Assembly: GCA_021790555.1 (NCBI GenBank)
Contig: JAJYGY010000266.1
Coordinates: 1-19,073 of the forward strand
From: a bacterium
GTDB taxonomy: Bacteria > Oederibacteriota > JAJYGY01
Direction: 5' to 3'
DNA: 19,073 nt
In this document: piece after piece, positions 8,459 to 17,235 of the stretch
Layout of the letters: every line of letters starts with the position of its first letter
How positions within the stretch are numbered: position 1 is the first letter of the stretch
Program-made: the position numbers and the translations under genes
Notes under the pieces: model-generated
What the model saw: only the letters and a program-made list of their open reading frames with translations
Databases searched by the model: none
What the model was told of the DNA's origin: nothing

Positions 8459-10261
8459 TCAGCCCGCCTTCTTGCCTTCCAGTTCCTGCCAGCGGGCGTA
8501 AAGGGCCTCCACGGCCCGCCGCCCGGCCTCCAGGTCCCGGCTCCAGGCCCTCAGCCTCTCCGGCGAGGCCATGATTCCGGCGTCCTGGGAAAGCCCCTCC
8601 AGCCGGGCCAGTTCCCCCTCGGCCTCGAGGACTTTTGATTCCATGCCCTCCCATTCGCGCTGCTCCAGGTAGGAGAGCCTCCCCTTCCGGCCGGGCGCCT
8701 CCCCTCCCCGCGCCGCGGCGGCGGCCCTCGGCTTTTCCGCGCGCGGCCGGGCGGAGAGCCACTGGTCGTAGTCGGCGAAAAATCCGGCCCGCCCCCCGTC
8801 CAGGCAGAGCAGCTGGTTGGAGACCCGGTCCAGCAGGAAGCGGTCGTGGGTCACCAGCACCAGGCAGCCCGGGAAGCTTTCCAGGCCCTCCTCCAGGACC
8901 TCCAGCGAGGGGATGTCCAGGTCGTTGGTGGGCTCGTCCAGCAGCAGCAGGTCGGCGGGCTTGAGCATCAGGCGGGCGATCAGCACGCGGGCCTGTTCGC
9001 CGCCCGAAAGGTTGCGCAGGGGCGTCTCCAACTGGTCCGGCCGGAACAGGAACTGCTTGGCCCAGGCGGCCACGTGCATCCAGCGTTCGCGGTAGAAGAC
9101 GTTCTCCCCGGCCGGGCACAGCGCCTGGCGCAGGCTCTGGTCCTGGTCGAGCTGCTCGCGGTGCTGGTCGAAAAGCACGGTCTTCAGGCCCTCGGCGGTC
9201 CGCAGGCTTCCCGAATCCGGCTGGAGGCTCCCGGCCAGCATCCTGAGGAAGCTGGTCTTGCCGCTTCCATTGGCCCCCAGCAGGCCCAGCTTGGAGCCCG
9301 GGCCCAGCAGGAAATCCAGCCCCTTAAAGAGCACCCTGCCGCCCAGCGACTTGGAGACGCCTTCCCCGGACACCAGCCGGCGGGTGCGGCGGCCGGTGGC
9401 GCTGAAGTCGATGTCGACCCCCCGGGCCGCCTCGTTGCGGGAGCGGACCTCCCTCAGCTCCCCGTCCAGCTGGGCGGCGGCCTCCACCCGGTAGGCGGCC
9501 TTGGTGCCGCGCGCCTTGGGGCCCCGGCGCAGCCATTCCAGCTCGCGCCGCATCCGGTTGGCCAGGCTCTCCTCCAGCCGGGCCTGCGAGGCCAGGAAGG
9601 CCTCCTTCTTCTCCAAAAACGAACTGTAGGGGCCCGGCGCGTTGAAATGTCCGCCGGGAAACTGGCGGTTGAGCTCCAGCACGCGGCTGGCCGCGGATTC
9701 CAGGAAACGGCGGTCGTGGCTGACGGCCAGCCAGGTGAAGGGCGCCGACTTCAGCAGGCCCTCCAGCCATTCCACCCCGAAGACGTCCAGGTGGTTGGTG
9801 GGCTCGTCGAGAAGCAGCAGGTCCGGCCGGGACAGCATCCGCCCCACCAGGGCCAGCCGCTTTCGCCAGCCTCCGGAAAGCGTCCCCAGGGCCTGGCCGG
9901 GGTCCTGGAACCCGGCCTTGTCCAGCTCCACGGCCGAGCGCACCTCCGCCTCGGACTCGTCCAGTCCGGCCTTGCGCGCCTCGGCGAGCAGCCATTCCCG
10001 GGCAGGAAGCGCGGCCTGGTCCGGGGTCCAGGACGTGTCCTGTTCCAGGATGGCGATGCGCAGGCCCTTGCGCGCGGAGAGCGCCCCCCCGTCCGGGGCC
10101 TCCAGGCCGGCCAGCACCTTCAGCAGGGTGGACTTGCCGGACCCGTTGGGGCCGATCAGGCCCACGCGTTCCCCCTCCTCCAGGCTGAAGGAAAGCCCTT
10201 CGAAGAGGACCCGGCTTCCGAAGTGCTTGGAAACGCCCTGACAGCCCAGAAGCATGGTCAT
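8459..10261 (-). CDS. uup: ABC-F family ATPase, Uup-like
   Basis: A soluble protein of 600 residues with two tandem ABC domains and no membrane segments, so it is not a transporter. Domain 1 has Walker A GPNGSGKST (37-45), signature LSGGWRKR (128-135) and Walker B LDEPTNHLD (151-159). Domain 2 has GANGSGKT (329-336), LSGGEQ (418-423) and LDEPTNDLD (441-449). The linker between them has LEWLRRGPKARGTKAAYRV, a hallmark of Uup-type members, and a charged, probably coiled-coil C-terminal region follows (~520-595). ABC-F proteins act on ribosomes; Uup is tied to ribosome rescue or assembly and transposon excision, while other ABC-F members give antibiotic resistance. Its ATG overlaps the glycosyltransferase stop (ATGA), which implies translational coupling. 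A second ATG two codons in is an alternative start. Confidence 0.9.
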   Translation of the reverse strand: MTMLLGCQGVSKHFGSRVLFEGLSFSLEEGERVGLIGPNGSGKSTLLKVLAGLEAPDGGALSARKGLRIAILEQDTSWTPDQAALPAREWLLAEARKAGLDESEAEVRSAVELDKAGFQDPGQALGTLSGGWRKRLALVGRMLSRPDLLLLDEPTNHLDVFGVEWLEGLLKSAPFTWLAVSHDRRFLESAASRVLELNRQFPGGHFNAPGPYSSFLEKKEAFLASQARLEESLANRMRRELEWLRRGPKARGTKAAYRVEAAAQLDGELREVRSRNEAARGVDIDFSATGRRTRRLVSGEGVSKSLGGRVLFKGLDFLLGPGSKLGLLGANGSGKTSFLRMLAGSLQPDSGSLRTAEGLKTVLFDQHREQLDQDQSLRQALCPAGENVFYRERWMHVAAWAKQFLFRPDQLETPLRNLSGGEQARVLIARLMLKPADLLLLDEPTNDLDIPSLEVLEEGLESFPGCLVLVTHDRFLLDRVSNQLLCLDGGRAGFFADYDQWLSARPRAEKPRAAAAARGGEAPGRKGRLSYLEQREWEGMESKVLEAEGELARLEGLSQDAGIMASPERLRAWSRDLEAGRRAVEALYARWQELEGKKAG

Positions 10262-12021
10262 CGGCGCCCCCGGGCGGCCCTGTCCAGAAGGGCCAATTGC
10301 CTCAGCCGCCAGTCGCGATGCGCGGGAAAATTCAGCCCGCGCCGGAAGGCGAAGCGGGCCAGGGCCAGGTCACCCCGCCTCCAGGCCTCCAGGGCGGCCT
10401 GGTCGTAGAGACCGCCGTCCCCCAGGATGAGGTCGGGCCGGGCCGCCGGCCGGACGCCGAAGGCCGGATTCCCGTAGACGCGGTAGTACCCGTCCGTCCA
10501 CACCATGGGCCAGGCCTGCCTTTCCATTTCCAGGACCTGGCGCCGAGCGAAGGGCGCCTGGAACTGCAGGTATTGGTAGGAACTCATCACGAAAAAGCGG
10601 CAGTCGGCCAGCGGCAGGGGCCGGGTGAAGCGGCCGGGGAGGTAGTCCGTTGGAAAGAAGTCCGATTCCCTTCCCCGGTAGGCGGCCATCACATCGAACT
10701 CGGTGCCCGAGACACCCGCGGGAAGGGCCCAGTTGAATGAAGCCTGGCCGATCACCAAGTCCCCGGGCTTCAACCTCGTTCCCAGGAAACCCAGCATGGC
10801 TTCTGCCTGGCGGATCGGCGCGGAAAGGGCCGTGATTTCACCGAACGCCGGGCGGGCCAGAAGCCCCGCCGCGAAGGTGGCCAGCAACGCCACGGAGGCC
10901 AGCGGGCGGGCAAGGCCGGGTTTTTCCGGGCGGCCCGCCAGGCGCAGCGCCGCCAGGGCCAGGGCTGCCAGCCCCAATCCCACCCAGGGCAGGCTCAAAA
11001 TTAACGGGAACGGAAACATCGACAGGTTGGCCCGCTGACGGAAGGCTTCCACCGAACAGGCCACCGCGAAAGCCAGCACCCACGGCCACCTTCCGTCCCT
11101 TCGCCTCCCCACGCAGGCCAGCCAGATAAGCCCGGTCATCCCGGCCGGCAGGCAGGGAAATGCCTGAAGGGTCTTGAAAACCCCGAGCAGGCGCAGGGCG
11201 AATGGAAACCGGGAATGGGCTTGAAAAAGGATGAACCCCACCTCGGCCCGGAAACTGGTCGGGTCCAGGGAATAGGCGAGGGCGGCCTGGACTCCCAAGG
11301 GCAGGACCATCAGGGCCAGGCCGGGGGCCAGCAGGGTGGCCTTGCGCCGGTACCAGGCGGCGGCGAGCACGAGTGGAAGGAGCCAGAACAGGTAGTAAGC
11401 CGAGGCGGCGGCGATGCCCGCCAGGAGCGAGGCAGCCAGGTAAGACAGGGCTTTCCCGTCCGCCAGGAACCTCAGGCAAAGGACGCAGCAGGCCAGCTCC
11501 ATGTCGACTGCGGCGTGGTGATAGAAGGCCATGCCGTCCAGGTGGACCGCCATGGGAAGCAAGGAATAGCAGGCCGCGGCGGCCAGGCCGAGGTTCCTGT
11601 CCTTCATGGTGGCGCCCAGCCAGGCAAGCAGGGCGCAAACGCCTGTCCCGAGCAGGGCCGACCAGAGCCTCAGGGCCGGCAGGGCGGCCAGGCCAGAAAA
11701 CTTCACGGCCACCGAACCCAGCAGGGGGTCGAGCAGCCCGGCGGTCAGGGGGAAGAAGCCGTTTTCCTTCAGGCAGTTTCCGGAAGGCATCCCGGCCAGC
11801 AGGTGGCGGGTGACGTCGGCGAAGAGGCCCTCGTCGGTGTACCAGGGCAGGGCATGAGCCTCGTGGACCCGGAGCAGGAAGGAGGCCGCCAGAATCAGCG
11901 CGAGAAGCGCGGGCCGCCCCCATTTCCGCGCGGAGAACAGCCGGTTTCCGCGGGCCTGCCGGTTCGTCCCTTCCAACAATGCGCACCTCGATGCGAAAAC
12001 GCGCCGGAAGCCGGCGTTCAT
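10258..12021 (-). CDS. GT-C fold membrane glycosyltransferase (ArnT/PMT-like)
   Basis: An integral membrane protein of 587 residues. It has a basic N-terminus, a first membrane helix at ~36-52, then the first periplasmic loop with WYTDEGLF (Asp63-Glu64), the acidic pair typical of lipid-phosphate-sugar-dependent GT-C enzymes. A second conserved-looking loop has MAFYHHAAVDME (164-175). About nine to eleven hydrophobic segments extend to ~390, followed by a soluble C-terminal part (395-587) whose last 45 residues look like a short helical repeat. The family moves a sugar from a polyprenyl-phosphate donor to lipid or protein on the outer face of the membrane; donor and acceptor cannot be read from sequence. 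The start is the ATG at 12021, which overlaps the folP stop by 4 bases (ATGA); its own stop overlaps the ABC-F start likewise. A longer frame to 12108 lies inside folP. Confidence 0.82.
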   Translation of the reverse strand: MNAGFRRVFASRCALLEGTNRQARGNRLFSARKWGRPALLALILAASFLLRVHEAHALPWYTDEGLFADVTRHLLAGMPSGNCLKENGFFPLTAGLLDPLLGSVAVKFSGLAALPALRLWSALLGTGVCALLAWLGATMKDRNLGLAAAACYSLLPMAVHLDGMAFYHHAAVDMELACCVLCLRFLADGKALSYLAASLLAGIAAASAYYLFWLLPLVLAAAWYRRKATLLAPGLALMVLPLGVQAALAYSLDPTSFRAEVGFILFQAHSRFPFALRLLGVFKTLQAFPCLPAGMTGLIWLACVGRRRDGRWPWVLAFAVACSVEAFRQRANLSMFPFPLILSLPWVGLGLAALALAALRLAGRPEKPGLARPLASVALLATFAAGLLARPAFGEITALSAPIRQAEAMLGFLGTRLKPGDLVIGQASFNWALPAGVSGTEFDVMAAYRGRESDFFPTDYLPGRFTRPLPLADCRFFVMSSYQYLQFQAPFARRQVLEMERQAWPMVWTDGYYRVYGNPAFGVRPAARPDLILGDGGLYDQAALEAWRRGDLALARFAFRRGLNFPAHRDWRLRQLALLDRAARGRR

Positions 12022-12878
12022 GCCGCGTCCCTCACCGCCTGGGTCATCTTCACCACCCGCGCCATGGCCCGGACGTCGTGGACCCGCACGCAGGCCGCGC
12101 CCATCCACACCGAAAGGGCCACGGTTGCCGCGGTGCCCTCCAGGCGCTCGGCCACGGGAAGCCCGCCCAGCACCGTGCCGATGGTGGACTTGCGCGAGGT
12201 GCCCACCAGCACCCCGAAGCCCAGCGAGGTCAGCCCGTCCAGGTGCTTCAGCAGCGACAGGTTGTCGGCCACGGTCTTGCCGAACCCGAATCCCGGGTCG
12301 ATCCAGATCCGCTCCGCCGGAATGCCGCGCTCCGCCGCGTAGGCGGCGCGTTCCCGGAGGAATCCGCGCACCGATTCCACCACGCCTTCGGCCCCGTAAT
12401 CCCGCGTCTCCTGGTCGGAACGCCGCATGGCGGCAGAGGCCTCGCGGCGGTGCATCAGCACCAGCCCGCAGCCGGAATCCGCGGCCAGCCTGGCCATGCT
12501 CAGGTCCGAACCCAGGGCCGAGACGTCGTTGACCATGCAGGCCCCCAGTTCCAGGGCGGCGCGGGCCACGCCCGCCTTCTGCGTGTCGATGGACCAGGGC
12601 AGGCCGGGCCAGGATTCGCGGATCATCCTGGCCACGGGCAGCACGCGGCGTGCCTCCTCCTCCTCGTCCACCGGGGGTGCGCCGGGGCGGGTGGATTCGC
12701 CGCCCAGGTCCAGCAGGTCGGCGCCCTGTTCGACCATGTCGCGGGCCTGGCGGAAGGCCGCTTCCGGCGCCAGGAACCGGCCGCCGTCCGAAAAGCTGTC
12801 GGGGGTGATGTTGAGGATGCCCATGACCAGGGTGCGGTGCCGGGATTCGGAGGCGAGTTTTTGAAAAAGGGGATGCAT
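12018..12878 (-). CDS. folP: Dihydropteroate synthase
   Basis: FolP joins p-aminobenzoate to dihydropterin pyrophosphate in folate synthesis and is the sulfonamide target. The protein is 286 residues with the complete TIM-barrel signature: VMGILNITPDSFSDGG (18-33), LLDLGGESTRPG (55-66), WSIDT and CMVNDVSAL (114-122), IDPGFGFGKT (193-202), VGTSRKSTIG (225-234) and VRVHDV (264-269). The ATG at 12878 gives the normal N-terminus, though the sequence before it (CCGGCCGGCC) is a poor Shine-Dalgarno, so coupling to folE is possible. It starts 47 bases after folE. Its TGA overlaps the ATG of the glycosyltransferase. The usual partners folB and folK do not follow. Confidence 0.96.
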   Translation of the reverse strand: MHPLFQKLASESRHRTLVMGILNITPDSFSDGGRFLAPEAAFRQARDMVEQGADLLDLGGESTRPGAPPVDEEEEARRVLPVARMIRESWPGLPWSIDTQKAGVARAALELGACMVNDVSALGSDLSMARLAADSGCGLVLMHRREASAAMRRSDQETRDYGAEGVVESVRGFLRERAAYAAERGIPAERIWIDPGFGFGKTVADNLSLLKHLDGLTSLGFGVLVGTSRKSTIGTVLGGLPVAERLEGTAATVALSVWMGAACVRVHDVRAMARVVKMTQAVRDAA

Positions 12879-12925
12879 GGCCGGCCGGAAAAACCGTGTC
12901 CGAGGGGTCGGGGCGGCGAAAAAGG

Positions 12926-13486
12926 CTAGCGGTGCTTGCCGATCAGGGCCATGGCCTCGGCCCGGGTGACTTCCTTCTTGAAACAGCCCCGCACGGCCGA
13001 GGTCACCATCAGGGAGCCGGGCTTGCGCACCCCGCGCATGGCCAGGCAGAGGTGTTCGGCCTCCATCATCACCAGGACCCCGTGGGGCCGCAGGGCCTGC
13101 ATCATGGTGTCGGCCACCATGCCGGTCAGCCGCTCCTGAAGCTGGGGGCGCTTGGCCAGCACCTCCACCACCCGGGCCAGCTTGGAGATGCCGGAAAGGC
13201 GCCCTTTCTGGGGGATGTAGGCCACGTGGGCCCGGCCGAAAAAGGGCAGCAGGTGGTGTTCGCACATGCTGGTGAAGGGGATGTCCTTCAGCAGGACCAT
13301 CTCCTCGTGCTCCTCGGTGCGGAATACCTTCATTTCGCCGGCGGCGTCCTTGTCCAGCCCGGAAAACACCTCCGCGTACATCCGCGCCACCCGCCGCGGC
13401 GTCTCGCGCAGCCCCTCCCTGGACTTGTCCTCGCCGATGGCCTCCAGGATGAGGCCCACGGCCTTTTCTATCTTCTTTAAATCCAA
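12926..13486 (-). CDS. folE: GTP cyclohydrolase I (type IA)
   Basis: FolE converts GTP to 7,8-dihydroneopterin triphosphate, the first step of folate and pterin synthesis. The protein is 186 residues. Zinc ligands are visible at Cys75 and His78 in FTSMCEHHLLPFFG and at Cys168 in VRGCFK; LSGISKLAR (97-105), His145 in MEAEHLC and RGVRKPGSLMVTS complete the family pattern. The start is a TTG at 13486 with GAGG 5 bases upstream, giving MDLKKIEKAVGLILEAIGED, which matches the usual N-terminus; no in-frame ATG is available before conserved sequence. It begins only 10 bases after the ftsH terminator U-tract, so expression depends on read-through or on a promoter I cannot see. Confidence 0.95.
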   Translation of the reverse strand: MDLKKIEKAVGLILEAIGEDKSREGLRETPRRVARMYAEVFSGLDKDAAGEMKVFRTEEHEEMVLLKDIPFTSMCEHHLLPFFGRAHVAYIPQKGRLSGISKLARVVEVLAKRPQLQERLTGMVADTMMQALRPHGVLVMMEAEHLCLAMRGVRKPGSLMVTSAVRGCFKKEVTRAEAMALIGKHR

Positions 13487-13491
13487 GTCGG

Positions 13492-13495
13492 CCTC
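13492..13495 (-). promoter_or_regulatory. Shine-Dalgarno of folE next to the ftsH terminator U-tract
   Basis: GAGG lies 5 bases before the TTG start at 13486 and is joined directly to the TTTTTTTT of the preceding terminator. This supports the TTG start and places folE ribosome binding at the very edge of the terminator. Confidence 0.5.
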
Positions 13496-13536
13496 AAAAA
13501 AAACGCGGGCGGGGCCCCAGGGGAGCCCCGCCCGCG
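13496..13536 (-). terminator. Strong intrinsic terminator after ftsH
   Basis: The minus strand has a perfect 12-bp GC stem (CGCGGGCGGGGC paired with GCCCCGCCCGCG, 9-base loop) followed by eight T residues. It starts 16 bases past the ftsH stop. Confidence 0.93.
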
Positions 13537-13552
13537 GCTTGCGAAACGCCCA

Positions 13553-15421
<1,869 letters not shown>

Positions 15422-15433
15422 GAAAAGGCGCCT

Positions 15434-15449
15434 CGAAAATCACGATTTT
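15434..15449. promoter_or_regulatory. 16-base palindrome in the ftsH leader
   Basis: GAAAATCGTGATTTTC on the minus strand is a near-perfect inverted repeat (GAAAATC-GT-GATTTTC). It is AT-rich in a GC-rich genome and lies between the predicted ftsH transcription start (~15467) and the start codon. It could be an operator or a small RNA hairpin; no regulator is identifiable. Confidence 0.35.
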
Positions 15450-15473
15450 CCTACTTTTTCGTGGAGAAGAAGG

Positions 15474-15502
15474 ACAGTAGCATAGCCCCTAACCTTTGTC
15501 AA
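15474..15502 (-). promoter_or_regulatory. Sigma70-type promoter for ftsH
   Basis: A perfect -35 TTGACA (15502-15497) is separated by exactly 17 bases from TACTGT (15479-15474), which carries an extended -10 TG (TGCTACTGT). The -35 element is inside the last tilS codons and the tilS stop lies in the spacer. Transcription would start near 15467, about 45 bases before the ftsH ATG. Confidence 0.7.
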
Positions 15503-16964
15503 TCAAACGCCGGAAAATTAGGCCGGAAGGTCCCCCGGCCCCTGGCGTGGCCTCCCAAGCCACCCTCCAGGCCCTCCGGGTCCTCCCGTCCACCGGCGCG
15601 AATCCGGACCGCCGCAACCCAAGCACCGCAAGCACTTCACCGGACTTTCCGCGACTCAGGACCGGCCAGCCAGCCCGGCAGGGCGGCGGAACCGCCGCTT
15701 CGGCCAGGAGGTCGGACACGGGCTTGCTGCCCCCCATGCCGAAGGGCCGGATCCTTTCCCCGGGCTTGAAGGGCCTGACCCAGATCCCGGACTTCAAAAC
15801 CGCGGCGTCGAACCAGAAGACCCCCTCCCCGGGCGCGAAGGGGGACGGAGGAGCCGCCAATCCGGACCGCAGCCTCAGGCACCAGAAGGGCAGGTCCAGC
15901 GTCCCCCCGGCAAGCCTTCGCGGCGCCGGTGGCCTGGCCCCTTCCCGGTGGAAGAGCAGCATCCCCCGGCCGGCCCAGGCCCGCCATCCCCTGGCCAGGT
16001 CGCAGGCTCCCCGGCCCTGGGACACCAGCCTTGCCAGGCGCCGGGTGGCGGCTTCGTCCAGCCCCTTTTCCAGTCCCGCCAGGCCGGCGACGGTCCCGCG
16101 CAGGGCATGCCGCAGGAGCGGCGCGGACAGGCCCCGCCAGGTCTCCAGGCGGTGCAGGAGGCTTCCCTGCCCCGCGACCCCCGCCTGGCCGCCGCGCCGA
16201 CGGGCCACCCGGTAGCCGATCTCCTCCCTGGCTTCCCGGCATTTCTCGGAGAACGCGGCCAGGTGCCGGACCGTTCCCGGATTGACCTTTTCCAGCAGTG
16301 GAAGGACGCGCCTGCGGATGAAATTACGCGAAAGGCGGGTGTCCCGATTGCTGGCATCCTCGCGCCACCGCCAGCCCGCCTGCCTGAGGAACCCGCGCAG
16401 TTCGGATTTCCGCAAGCCCAGGAGGGGCCGCAGCACGGGCAAGGGAGGGCTGCCTTCCAGGCGGGAAAGGGGTTTCAGGCCCGAGCCGCCCTCCAGTCCC
16501 GCGCCCCGCGCCAGGTTCAGCAGAAGGGTCTCGGCCTGGTCGTCCATGTGGTGGCCCAGGCAGATCAGGGGGGACCGCAGGCCCCGGCAGGCCGCCCGGA
16601 AGCAGCGCCTGCGCGCGTTGCGCGCCCTCTCCTCCAGGCCCGCGCCCGCGGCCAACCGCGGCCGGAAAACGCGGCATGGCACCTTCAGTCCGGCGCAGAC
16701 TTTCAGGACCAGGGCCTCGTCCGCGTCCGATCGGGAGCCCCTGAGGCCGTGGTTGACGTGGACGGTCACCAGGCTGAATCCCAGGCGGCCGCGCAGCAGG
16801 GACAGCCAGCGCAGCAGGCAAAGGGAGTCGGCTCCGCCGGAAACCCCGGCCACCAGGGTCCGCCCCCGCAGGATCAGGCCCGGACCCGCCAGGGCCCCTT
16901 CGAAAACCCGCAACGCCCGCGCCTCGTCCGCGCCGGCCGGTCCCGTGGACGGGCTTTTGGCCAT
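15489..16964 (-). CDS. tilS: tRNA(Ile)-lysidine synthase
   Basis: TilS uses ATP and lysine to convert C34 of the CAU-anticodon isoleucine tRNA to lysidine, switching it to AUA reading. The protein is 491 residues from the ATG at 16964. The PP-loop ATPase motif SGGADS lies at 42-47, VHVNHGLRGSRSDADEA at ~68-84, and LGHHMDDQAETLLLNLARG at 136-154. The TilS pattern EDASNRDTRLSRNFIRRRVLP follows at 202-222. A less conserved middle region precedes the C-terminal TilS_C domain with FKPGERIRPFGMGGSKPVSDLL. The frame extends to a start at 17030, but that would cross the tRNA terminator, so 16964 is preferred; its Shine-Dalgarno (GGCGG) is weak. It follows a CAU tRNA, and its 3' end holds the ftsH promoter. 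Confidence 0.93.
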   Translation of the reverse strand: MAKSPSTGPAGADEARALRVFEGALAGPGLILRGRTLVAGVSGGADSLCLLRWLSLLRGRLGFSLVTVHVNHGLRGSRSDADEALVLKVCAGLKVPCRVFRPRLAAGAGLEERARNARRRCFRAACRGLRSPLICLGHHMDDQAETLLLNLARGAGLEGGSGLKPLSRLEGSPPLPVLRPLLGLRKSELRGFLRQAGWRWREDASNRDTRLSRNFIRRRVLPLLEKVNPGTVRHLAAFSEKCREAREEIGYRVARRRGGQAGVAGQGSLLHRLETWRGLSAPLLRHALRGTVAGLAGLEKGLDEAATRRLARLVSQGRGACDLARGWRAWAGRGMLLFHREGARPPAPRRLAGGTLDLPFWCLRLRSGLAAPPSPFAPGEGVFWFDAAVLKSGIWVRPFKPGERIRPFGMGGSKPVSDLLAEAAVPPPCRAGWPVLSRGKSGEVLAVLGLRRSGFAPVDGRTRRAWRVAWEATPGAGGPSGLIFRRLIDKG

Positions 16965-16988
16965 GCCACCGCCAGGAAGAAGGGTGCC

Positions 16989-17019
16989 AAAAAAAAGCGG
17001 CCCCGTAAAGGGGCCGCTT
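16989..17019 (-). terminator. Intrinsic terminator of the tRNA unit
   Basis: The minus strand has AAGCGGCCCC, loop TTTAC, GGGGCCGCTT and a run of T residues: a perfect 10-bp stem with the final T pair joining an eight-base U-tract. It lies 67 bases after the tRNA 3' end and 25 bases before the tilS ATG. Confidence 0.93.
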
Positions 17020-17085
17020 CGCGCTGTCAAACTCCGCTTCTCCGGCCCGGCGAAACATCCTGCCGGACGCGGCCCGCGGGAAAAT

Positions 17086-17162
17086 TGGTAGCGGGGGAGG
17101 GGATCGAACCCACGACCTACGGTTTATGATACCGCCGCTCTAACCAGCTGAGCTACCCCGCC
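17086..17162 (-). tRNA. tRNA with CAU anticodon, most likely elongator tRNA-Met
   Basis: A 77-base cloverleaf with encoded CCA. The acceptor GGCGGGG pairs with CCCCGCU (first pair G-U). The D-arm is GCUC/GAGC with an AGCUGGUUA loop. The anticodon stem GCGGU/ACCGU encloses AUCAUAA, so the anticodon is CAU. The variable loop is AGGUC and the T-arm GUGGG/CCCUC encloses UUCGAUC. The 1-72 G-U pair and the overall sequence closely resemble Bacillus-type elongator tRNA-Met. The initiator is excluded because it normally has an unpaired 1-72 and three G-C pairs in the anticodon stem. The tRNA-Ile2 that TilS modifies also has CAU and cannot be fully excluded. Oddities are a U-U mismatch at 50-64 and A at position 32. 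It has its own promoter and terminator. Confidence 0.92.
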
Positions 17163-17186
17163 GACAAAGGAGCCGGACGACGGCGG

Positions 17187-17215
17187 ATGTTAGCAAACCC
17201 GCGCAGGAGTGACAA
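17187..17215 (-). promoter_or_regulatory. Sigma70-type promoter of the tRNA
   Basis: TTGTCA (17215-17210), a 17-base spacer and TAACAT (17192-17187) match 5/6 and 4/6 of the consensus. The -10 element ends 24 bases before the mature tRNA 5' end, which is typical for a short tRNA leader. Confidence 0.72.
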
Positions 17216-17235
17216 GAAAAAACTCCGTCCGGGCC

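Noticed and set aside
8846..10408. Long plus-strand frame opposite the ABC-F gene; similar ones at 1420-2757, 5483-7438, 7357-8574, 11215-12342, 13886-15388 and 15948-17129
   Set aside because: All lie antisense to genes with full family motifs and show no domain of their own.
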